Notes under the pieces: model-generated
Told to the model about the DNA's origin: nothing
Database searches by the model: none
What the model saw: only the letters and a program-made list of their open reading frames with translations
Shown here: positions 6,515 through 12,405 of the stretch, one piece after another
How the letters are laid out: each line of letters opens with the position of its first letter
How positions within the stretch are numbered: position 1 is the stretch's first letter
From: Proteobacteria bacterium UBA1278
GTDB taxonomy: Bacteria; Pseudomonadota; Gammaproteobacteria; Comchoanobacterales; Comchoanobacteraceae
DNA: 18,535 nucleotides
NCBI GenBank assembly: GCA_002308435.1
Contig: DBUY01000038.1
Coordinates: 1-18,535 of the forward strand
Direction: 5' to 3'
Made by a program: the position numbers and the translations under genes

Positions 6515-8703
6515 TCTACGCTCCTTTCTATATTATCTTTGACTACGCGCCGGATGTGTAATATGCACCGCTCTCTACGTAATCGTCGCACGATTCGGCT
6601 GAGTTGATTTCTATCATCAATTACCAGCGTCAACAGCATCGTCGCAGTATTCTCATCCCGTGAGTTAATTTTTACATCGGCGATATCGCCTTTATCTCTC
6701 GCGACTGCTATTGCTATTTCAGCAAGCGTTCCTTTTTGATTCAATGTATAAAGATCGAGCTTGGCCGTGAAGCTTTGGCGAATTGCATCGCCCCACTCAA
6801 CTTCGATTGGCTTGACGGCATCTGACAACTCAATACTTTTAAGAAACTTGCACTTACGGCGGTGCACATGCACGCCCTCACCGGCAACGAGCACGCCATG
6901 AATCGCATCACCTGGAATAGGACAACAACATGGCGCATAGGTAATGGCGAGATTTTCGTGTCCCGTCAGTACAAGTGGTGTGGCCTTTGCACTTTCAAGA
7001 TATTGATTAGCATGTGTTGACGTATAGAGTGGCCGGTCTATCTCGAGCTGTTTGACAAATTCACAGGCAGACTCTTTGCCCAGCGCGATGCTTTCGAGTA
7101 ATTCAGAGAAAGATAATTCAATACTTTGTTGCGCCGCTTTTTCCAAATAAGGTGTTGGGATATTGCGCAACTCAAGACCCACTGCCACACATGATTTATT
7201 GACAATTCGCCAGCCAAGCTGGATGAGATCTTCTCGTCGCTGATCTCTAAAATGGTGTCTGATCGCACTTCTGGCTTTACTGGTAACCACAAAGTGTAAC
7301 CATGACTGATCAGGCTTGGAGTCTGGCTTTGTCACTACTGACACAGTCTCACCATGGTGTAACACCGTTGATAACGGGCAGATTTGCTGGTTGATCTTGG
7401 CTAGAACACAATGATCACCCACGCTCGTATGAATTGCATAGGCAAAGTCTAATACTGTTGCCCCTGCTGGAAGCTCAATTATGTCTCCTTCTGGGGTAAA
7501 TACATACACTTTGTCAGGACAAAGATCTATTTTTAAATGCTCGATAAACTCGAGTGAGTTGCTGATTTTTTTCTGCATAACCATGATTTTATTTAACCAT
7601 TGTTGCGCTTGGCGATGCGGTTCTGTCAGTTTTTTATCGCTGCTTTTATAAAGATTATGCGCCGCAATACCCATATTCGCAAAATGATCCATCTCAGAGG
7701 ATCTTACTTGCGCTTCAATCACGCCTCCTGATGGTCCAAATAAGATGGTGTGGAGCGACTGGTAACCATTGGACTTGGGAATGGCGATATAATCCTTGAA
7801 TTTCTGTGGCATTGGTCGATATAAGCCATGTATGACGCCTAACACAGTGTAACAATCTGCTGTTTTTTTAACACATGCTCTGATCGCATACATATCTGTG
7901 ATTTCGTCAAAAGAAAGCTTCTTTCGCTTCATCTTCTGATAGATGCTGTATAAATGCTTTTTGCGGCTGCGAACATACTCATAAGGAATATCGCGGGTAT
8001 TGAGTGCAGCCTCAATCCGCTCCGTGATCTTCTCTAGTGTTACACGATGCTTGGACTCAACCCGATGAATCGCATTTTTTAATGTGCGATAGCGTAATGG
8101 ATGCAAGGTCTGGAAGCCAATCACTTCTAATTCTGCAGCGATTTCGTTCATCCCTAAGCGTCTTGCCAGTGGTGCAAAGATATCCAGCGTTTCTTTGCAA
8201 ATACGTTTTTGGTGGCCTGGAGACATACAATCCAGTGTGCGCATATTGTGCAGTCTATCTGCTAGCTTGATCATGAGGATTCTGATGTCATGGCACATGG
8301 CCATCAACATTTTCAGGAAGTTTTCGGCCTGATTCTCTTTTTTAGACTTAGCGGGCATCCGATCGATTTTTGTGACGCCCTCGACCATATCCGCAATTTC
8401 AGAATCAAAAGTACTTTCAATATCCTGATAATCGTAGGATGTGTCTTCAATCACATCATGGAGCAACCCCGCCATAATACATTGGTGATCCATTTTTAGC
8501 TGACCAAGAATTGTCGCTACTGCCGCTGGGTGCGTAATATAAGCCTCACCAGAGGCACGCATTTGGCCTTGGTGGGCTTTGGTTGCAAATTGTAATGCAC
8601 GTAATACTTTACCGGTTTGTTTCTCATTCAGATAAACAATACTTTGTTTTAAAGCGGGGTATTCGTTGAGCTCTGTGCTGGTTTGTAATTTCAATTCGGA
8701 CAT
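6511..8703 (-). CDS. spoT: Bifunctional (p)ppGpp synthetase/hydrolase, SpoT/Rel type
   Basis: SpoT makes and degrades the alarmone (p)ppGpp. The 730-residue protein has the full architecture. The HD hydrolase domain includes THP (57-59), HDVIEDT (82-88) and KLADRLHNMRT (146-156), so hydrolase residues look intact. The synthetase domain has KKHLYSIYQKM (248-258), KFKDYIAIPK (301-310) and NGYQSLHT (312-319), with the FKD type of bifunctional enzymes rather than RelA's EXDD. The TGS domain starts at DKVYVFTPEG (397-406). The zinc-finger/RIS-like segment contains PCCCPIPGD (591-599), and an ACT domain fills about 645-720. The ATG at 8703 has GAGGAG 6 nt upstream. Order gmk-rpoZ-spoT is conserved with E. 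coli, but trmH and recG do not follow; a rubredoxin-reductase-like gene does. A separate promoter lies upstream. Confidence 0.97.
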   Translation of the reverse strand: MSELKLQTSTELNEYPALKQSIVYLNEKQTGKVLRALQFATKAHQGQMRASGEAYITHPAAVATILGQLKMDHQCIMAGLLHDVIEDTSYDYQDIESTFDSEIADMVEGVTKIDRMPAKSKKENQAENFLKMLMAMCHDIRILMIKLADRLHNMRTLDCMSPGHQKRICKETLDIFAPLARRLGMNEIAAELEVIGFQTLHPLRYRTLKNAIHRVESKHRVTLEKITERIEAALNTRDIPYEYVRSRKKHLYSIYQKMKRKKLSFDEITDMYAIRACVKKTADCYTVLGVIHGLYRPMPQKFKDYIAIPKSNGYQSLHTILFGPSGGVIEAQVRSSEMDHFANMGIAAHNLYKSSDKKLTEPHRQAQQWLNKIMVMQKKISNSLEFIEHLKIDLCPDKVYVFTPEGDIIELPAGATVLDFAYAIHTSVGDHCVLAKINQQICPLSTVLHHGETVSVVTKPDSKPDQSWLHFVVTSKARSAIRHHFRDQRREDLIQLGWRIVNKSCVAVGLELRNIPTPYLEKAAQQSIELSFSELLESIALGKESACEFVKQLEIDRPLYTSTHANQYLESAKATPLVLTGHENLAITYAPCCCPIPGDAIHGVLVAGEGVHVHRRKCKFLKSIELSDAVKPIEVEWGDAIRQSFTAKLDLYTLNQKGTLAEIAIAVARDKGDIADVKINSRDENTATMLLTLVIDDRNQLSRIVRRLRRERCILHIRRVVKDNIERSVE

Positions 8704-8791
8704 TTTGGCTCCTCATTGTGAACAGCATGGTTACTGCATTCGTGATTCCTTAACAAGAATAACAAATGTAAAAAGGCCCTTGTCATCGAAT

Positions 8792-8821
8792 ATGGTAGCG
8801 TAACTGCTTGCTCTAGGTCAA
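8792..8821 (-). promoter_or_regulatory. Candidate sigma70-type promoter of spoT
   Basis: On the minus strand TTGACC (8816-8821, five of six) and TACCAT (8792-8797, four of six) are 18 bp apart in the 219-bp gap between rpoZ and spoT. The leader would be about 80 nt. No convincing rpoZ terminator was found in this gap; a small imperfect hairpin (ACCG/CGGT) just after the rpoZ stop has no U-tract. Confidence 0.5.
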
Positions 8822-8922
8822 TTCTCAATTGATCAAGCCGAGCAAATCAAGATGATTTTACAGTGTAATTCGGTTGATTAGTGTTGTTTGGGTGTACCGG
8901 CTATGCGGTGTCACGATCAATT

Positions 8923-9240
8923 TCAGCTATTAGCGTCAGTTGTCTCACTTGATGACGCTGCGTCACCAGGGGCAGTGTCTGAGTCAGTATCAGTATCGTC
9001 ATCGTCTTCAAACAAACTGAATTCATCGAATTGGTCAGGGCTTTGGGTGGACTCGTTGTAATCCCCAGTTGCAATTTCTCTCAATGCGAGGACGGTAACC
9101 TTGTGATCAACTGCAGTGTCTCCGCCGACTGTAGTGCGCGCACCACTGGCTAGCTCGCGTGCACGCTTTGCGGCAAGCTCGACAATCTTGAAGCGGTTAG
9201 GAATGTATAACAGACAATCTTCGATGGTAACACGTGCCAT
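8923..9240 (-). CDS. rpoZ: RNA polymerase omega subunit
   Basis: Omega binds the beta' subunit, aids RNA polymerase assembly and in proteobacteria forms part of a ppGpp site. The 105-residue protein begins MARVTIEDCL and carries NRFKIVELAAKRARELASG (15-33), then KVTVLALREIATG (47-59), all typical of the family. It is slightly longer than E. coli omega (91). The extra is an acidic low-complexity tail (about 66-105) with DDDDTDTDSD at 79-88. The ATG at 9240 has AAGGA about 8 nt upstream. It sits between gmk and spoT as in E. coli, giving a nucleotide and stringent-response cluster. A near-consensus promoter in the 59-bp gmk-rpoZ gap allows transcription independent of gmk. Confidence 0.96.
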   Translation of the reverse strand: MARVTIEDCLLYIPNRFKIVELAAKRARELASGARTTVGGDTAVDHKVTVLALREIATGDYNESTQSPDQFDEFSLFEDDDDTDTDSDTAPGDAASSSETTDANS

Positions 9241-9269
9241 TGGGGCTTCCTTGAGACATTGAGTGGCCT

Positions 9270-9298
9270 ATTATACACAATATCTATGTATCCATCAA
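9270..9298 (-). promoter_or_regulatory. Sigma70-type promoter of rpoZ
   Basis: On the minus strand TTGATG (9293-9298, four of six) and a perfect TATAAT (9270-9275) are 17 bp apart, in the gap between the gmk stop and the rpoZ start. Transcription would begin near 9263, giving a leader of about 22 nt that contains the Shine-Dalgarno. The position in an intergenic gap and the perfect -10 make this convincing. Confidence 0.7.
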
Positions 9299-9299
9299 G

Positions 9300-9914
9300 C
9301 TAAATCTGTAACTGCTCAATGCATTTTCGATTTCTGACACGCTGTTGTGTTGTCTTCAGCCGCTCGGCACGCACTATGGCTAGAAGATCTGCAACTGCAT
9401 GGTCAATATGATCATTAAATACGATGTAATCATAGTGAATATAATCCTGCATTTCACACCTGGCGCTGACCAATCGTGCATCGATATCTACCCCATCTGC
9501 CTCTGGCCGCTTGTGGATACGATCGACAATGGCCTCAGTTGATGGTGGTAACAAAAAAACACTCACTGTGTTATCAAATTGACGCTTTATCTGACACATC
9601 CCAGCGTAATCAAGAATCATCAGTAAGTCACTTTGATCACGCATTTGCACTTGAATCTTTTCACGCGTGTGCCCACAACGATGACCAAATATCTTGGTCT
9701 GCTCTATAAATTGCCCCTGATTGTCTAACGCCGAGAACTGCTCGGGTGTGATGAAGTATTTATCGACCCCATCTTGCTCACCCGGACGTGGCGGTCGTGT
9801 TGAATGAGAGATGGAGAGCTTAAGCGCGTCTATTTGGGCACAGGCTAGCTTGGCGCAACTGGTTTTTCCTGTTGCCGATGCCGCAGTGAGCACGAATATT
9901 AACTGACTGTCCAT
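9300..9914 (-). CDS. gmk: Guanylate kinase (divergent)
   Basis: Gmk phosphorylates GMP to GDP in purine nucleotide synthesis. From the ATG at 9914 it is 204 residues (E. coli 207). This start has AAGG 6 nt upstream. An in-frame ATG at 9932 would add six residues and has no ribosome binding site. Visible motifs are the P-loop AASATGKT (11-18), GMP-binding SHSTRPPRPGE (36-46), IFGHRCG (75-81), the lid region DRIHKRPEADGVD (131-143) and YDYIVFND (161-168). Several normally strict positions differ: the P-loop lacks the usual Pro and first Gly (PSGxGK becomes ASATGK), YG becomes CG, and the DIDxQG motif reads ILDYAG. Location before rpoZ-spoT supports the assignment. It is probably functional because P-loop Lys, GMP-site Arg and Glu residues are kept, but this is inference. 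Confidence 0.9.
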   Translation of the reverse strand: MDSQLIFVLTAASATGKTSCAKLACAQIDALKLSISHSTRPPRPGEQDGVDKYFITPEQFSALDNQGQFIEQTKIFGHRCGHTREKIQVQMRDQSDLLMILDYAGMCQIKRQFDNTVSVFLLPPSTEAIVDRIHKRPEADGVDIDARLVSARCEMQDYIHYDYIVFNDHIDHAVADLLAIVRAERLKTTQQRVRNRKCIEQLQI

Positions 9915-9967
9915 TGTTTGCCTTGTGACCATTGGACATATACTAACAAAAAAGCCTTGGCTTGGCT

Positions 9968-9997
9968 ATTCGTAACGTATTCGTAGCTGGTTTCGTA
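9968..9997. repeat. Three phased TTCGTA direct repeats in the gmk-rph divergent gap
   Basis: ATTCGTA at 9968-9974, ATTCGTA at 9979-9985 and TTTCGTA at 9991-9997 are spaced 11 and 12 bp start to start, about one helical turn. They lie between the divergent genes gmk and rph, where an operator could act on either. No recognisable regulator site was identified, and I see no clear promoter for gmk in this gap. Confidence 0.35.
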
Positions 9998-10036
9998 TTC
10001 AGGGTTTGTGATCTCGAAAGTGTCTAGCGCTTGTGC

Positions 10037-10065
10037 TTGCGTGTGGCTGCCGAATTGTTTAAAAT
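10037..10065 (+). promoter_or_regulatory. Candidate promoter of rph, giving a very short leader
   Basis: TAAAAT (10060-10065, five of six) lies 17 bp after a weak TTGCGT (10037-10042). Transcription would begin near 10072, about six nt before the ATG at 10078, where no Shine-Dalgarno is present. The transcript may be leaderless or nearly so. Confidence 0.4.
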
Positions 10066-10077
10066 GCACACGCTTTT

Positions 10078-10818
10078 ATGAGAACTCACATGCCTTTATC
10101 TAGACACAATAAACGTGCGTTCGACGCACTTCGTCCTGTCGAATTTATCACTAGTTACACAAAATATGCAGAGGGATCTGTGCTTGCTTGCTGCGGCGAT
10201 ACAAAGGTACTCTGCAATGTCAGTATTCAAGAAGGAACACCCAGGTTCCTCCGTGACACCGCTTCAGGCTGGTTAACTGCTGAGTATAGCATGTTACCGA
10301 GAGCCACACACTCTCGATGTGATCGAGAAGCAGCGCGCGGTAAGCAAAGTGGTCGTACAGTAGAAATACAGCGCTTAATTGGTCGCTGTTTGAGGAATTG
10401 TATTGATTTAAGTGTGCTTGGCGATTACACAGTGCAGATTGATTGCGATGTACTTCAGGCAGATGGTGGCACTCGAACCACTGCCATCAATGGCGCCATG
10501 GTTGCACTCATCCTAGCGATGAGAACACTGCAATATAACAAAACCATCTCGGTCGATCCGATTACGCACATGGTGACGGCTTTCTCATTAGGCTTCAAAG
10601 ACAACCACGTGCTTTTAGATCTTGACTATGAAGAAGATGCTTCTGTTGACGTTGATTGTAATATCTGCCTCAGTGACAGCGGTGGCATCATAGAAATTCA
10701 AGGCAGTGCAGAGGGTAACTTTATGCCTCCAGCTACGCTTCAGGACATGCTCTCCGTGAGCCAAGCTGCGCAACCTGCTCTTCTGTCAGCAATGCAAAAA
10801 GCTTTGACCTCAGGGTAG
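10078..10818 (+). CDS. rph: Ribonuclease PH (phosphorolytic 3'-5' exoribonuclease)
   Basis: RNase PH trims tRNA 3' ends using phosphate. The 246-residue protein (E. coli 238) has the family blocks: GSVLACCGDTKVLCNVSI (33-50), PRFL, WLTAEYSMLPRATHSR (65-80), GRTVEIQRLIGR (92-103) and the near-invariant DCDVLQADGGTRT (122-134) that forms the active centre. An IIEIQGSAEG block follows near the C-terminus. It is 8 residues longer at the N-terminus than typical. An ATG at residue 5 (10090) is an alternative start, and neither has a clear ribosome binding site. It is divergent from gmk and convergent with tolR, so it is transcribed alone. Unlike in E. coli it is not next to pyrE. Confidence 0.96.
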   Translation: MRTHMPLSRHNKRAFDALRPVEFITSYTKYAEGSVLACCGDTKVLCNVSIQEGTPRFLRDTASGWLTAEYSMLPRATHSRCDREAARGKQSGRTVEIQRLIGRCLRNCIDLSVLGDYTVQIDCDVLQADGGTRTTAINGAMVALILAMRTLQYNKTISVDPITHMVTAFSLGFKDNHVLLDLDYEEDASVDVDCNICLSDSGGIIEIQGSAEGNFMPPATLQDMLSVSQAAQPALLSAMQKALTSG

Positions 10819-10825
10819 CCTCTTA

Positions 10826-10843
10826 ACCAGTGACACCAGTGAC
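10826..10843. repeat. Tandem 9-bp duplication between rph and tolR
   Basis: ACCAGTGAC occurs twice in tandem in the 67-bp gap between the convergent rph and tolR stops. A small hairpin follows directly (ACTCT-AATC-AGAGT, 10844-10857) without a U-tract. This may be residue of slipped replication or part of a weak bidirectional terminator. Confidence 0.5.
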
Positions 10844-10885
10844 ACTCTAATCAGAGTCGTTGATAGGGCTCAGTAAGTCTGATGA

Positions 10886-11308
10886 CTACTCTGAATCATC
10901 TGTGCCAGCCTGGGTTGATAATGCGATCTTTGACCACCCCATCTGGTTCACCTGGACAAGCACAGTTAGCACACGCTGCCACGAGAGCGAACGATCGGCG
11001 TGCAGGTGAATTGCGCGCTCTTTTTTAATGTCGCGACTGGTAAACCACTGTTGTATTGCTTGCATATCTGACACAGCAACTGCTTCCTCATTACCCGTCT
11101 GGAGAAAACGCTGCCCTTTGCTATCAATCGTCAATATAATCGGCTGTTGAGCATGTAGCCCCTCTGCTTTTCCGGTAGGCAGGTTGACATTGACACCGGT
11201 TTGCACAATGGGGGTAGTCGCCATGAAAATCACGAGCAGTACTAACATCACGTCTAAGTAAGGGACAATGTTTAGGCTACTAAAAACTTCCTTACGTCGC
11301 CGCATCAT
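10886..11308 (-). CDS. tolR: TolR, ExbD/TolR-family proton-channel subunit
   Basis: TolR works with TolQ to harness the proton motive force for the Tol-Pal system that maintains the outer membrane and helps constriction at division. The 140-residue protein (E. coli 142) has a short basic N-terminus, then one transmembrane helix (about 13-34, NIVPYLDVMLVLLVIFMATT). This helix carries the essential membrane Asp at residue 19. The periplasmic domain follows, with VNVNLP and IILTIDSKG. Two consecutive ATGs start the frame. AGGAG is 3 nt before the first (11308) and 6 nt before the second (11305), so the second is better placed. It lies 6 nt after tolQ, and the Shine-Dalgarno overlaps the tolQ stop. 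tolA, tolB and pal do not follow; rph is convergent immediately beyond. Confidence 0.94.
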   Translation of the reverse strand: MMRRRKEVFSSLNIVPYLDVMLVLLVIFMATTPIVQTGVNVNLPTGKAEGLHAQQPIILTIDSKGQRFLQTGNEEAVAVSDMQAIQQWFTSRDIKKERAIHLHADRSLSWQRVLTVLVQVNQMGWSKIALSTQAGTDDSE

Positions 11309-11314
11309 TCTCTC

Positions 11315-11980
11315 CTAGCTCGCGCCATGCTTTCGAACTAAGACCATAAACTCTTCTTGAAAGAGCTGATAGTGACATACCATATCTTCTAACCATAGCA
11401 TCAAGCGATTGTAGGCCATTGTCGCTGGTATTGCGACGACAAGGCCAAGCGCTGTCATGCCTAGCGCTTCAGATATACCCGGCGCTACCGCGCTCAGCGC
11501 AGTATTGTTTGCCTGTGTTGAGACGAGTCCTTGAAATACATGCATAACCCCGAATACAGTCCCCAATAGACCAATATAAGGACTGATACTCGCAATAGTG
11601 GCAAGCCAAGTTAATCGACTGTGATGGTGCATTTCCCACTTTTTTTGTGCAATTGACATCACCGATTTACACTGATCTAGACGCTCGGCGAATGACTGTT
11701 GCTGCCCTTGAGATGTATCAAATAGTGTCCGATACCCTGTGGTGAAAATCTCTTCGATTGGATCTTTATCATTTTTAGAGGCAATCGACTCGTAGTAGTC
11801 TTGTAAATTTAGGCCAGACCAAAAAGCCCGATCAAATTGTTCTCGCTTAGCGGATACCTGACTGAGATAACGTAATTGATTAATAATAATCGCCCATGAA
11901 AATAATGACATGGCAAGTAACACCATGCCGAGCATCTTGACGGTTAGTGGCATGTTCCACAGTATACTAAGCCAATTCAT
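11315..11980 (-). CDS. tolQ: TolQ, MotA/ExbB/TolQ-family proton-channel subunit
   Basis: TolQ is the inner-membrane stator-like subunit of the Tol-Pal system. From the ATG at 11980 it has 221 residues (E. coli 230). This start has GGAGGT 6 nt upstream and overlaps the ybgC stop by 4 nt (ATGA). An upstream in-frame start at 12013 would give 232 residues but lies deep inside ybgC without a ribosome binding site. The first transmembrane helix is about 12-34. A cytoplasmic loop follows, with helices at about 123-152 (including SPYIGLLGTVFGVM, the family signature) and 168-192 (ISEALGMTALGLVVAIPATMAYN). The conserved GLLGT and ALGLVVAIPA blocks separate it from unrelated membrane proteins. Tol rather than ExbB is chosen because ybgC precedes and a TolR-type gene follows. 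Confidence 0.94.
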   Translation of the reverse strand: MNWLSILWNMPLTVKMLGMVLLAMSLFSWAIIINQLRYLSQVSAKREQFDRAFWSGLNLQDYYESIASKNDKDPIEEIFTTGYRTLFDTSQGQQQSFAERLDQCKSVMSIAQKKWEMHHHSRLTWLATIASISPYIGLLGTVFGVMHVFQGLVSTQANNTALSAVAPGISEALGMTALGLVVAIPATMAYNRLMLWLEDMVCHYQLFQEEFMVLVRKHGAS

Positions 11981-12405
11981 GTTGAGACCTCCGTATTTGT
12001 TGACCAGAGCCAATCTGGCATTTTTGCAGGCCGCATCGCTTTATTGACAAATGCTAGCTTAACTTGCGCATCCGTACATAACTGTTTGTTTGCAGAATCG
12101 CCCCGGTAAACTGCCTGATGCCACACTGTTTGTACTCGACTGCGCTTGACCACCCGACTGACTACCGTCGCTTTTTCTGCGAGTCGCAACGGCTGCTTAT
12201 ACGTTATGTTAACACCATGTACCACGAAAAATCCATACATCTGGTAAAATTGCGGTACGGTCAACCCATGCTCCTGACACAATCTTGAGAAAAGCTCACT
12301 TCTTGCCATCTCCATGAAATTTAGATAGTTTGCATGGTAGACAACGCCTGTGCAATCTGTGTGCGCCATCTGCACTCGGATCTGCATATGCCAATTATCA
12401 GCCAT
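11977..12405 (-). CDS. ybgC: YbgC-type acyl-CoA thioesterase (hotdog fold)
   Basis: YbgC is a cytoplasmic hotdog-fold thioesterase acting on acyl-CoA, usually encoded first in the tol-pal cluster. From the ATG at 12405 it has 142 residues (E. coli 134). The N-terminal strand leads into HTDCTGVVYHANYLNFMEMAR (15-35), with the catalytic Asp at about residue 17. The VHGVNITYKQPLRLAEKATV segment matches the core of the family. Starts further upstream at 12441 or 12426 would lie well inside acnA. The ATG at 12405 overlaps the acnA end by only 8 nt, with an AGAGA-type ribosome binding site about 9 nt before. It is coupled to acnA upstream and tolQ downstream. Confidence 0.92.
   Translation of the reverse strand: MADNWHMQIRVQMAHTDCTGVVYHANYLNFMEMARSELFSRLCQEHGLTVPQFYQMYGFFVVHGVNITYKQPLRLAEKATVVSRVVKRSRVQTVWHQAVYRGDSANKQLCTDAQVKLAFVNKAMRPAKMPDWLWSTNTEVST

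Noticed and set aside
9948..9967. Minus-strand AGCC-loop-GGCT hairpin followed by five T before gmk, like a terminator or attenuator
   Set aside because: The stem is only 4 bp and too weak. It lies in the gmk upstream region, where there is no upstream gene on the same strand to terminate.
11977..12013. Longer tolQ start at 12013
   Set aside because: No ribosome binding site precedes it, and it lies inside ybgC. The ATG at 11980 has GGAGGT and the classic 4-nt overlap.
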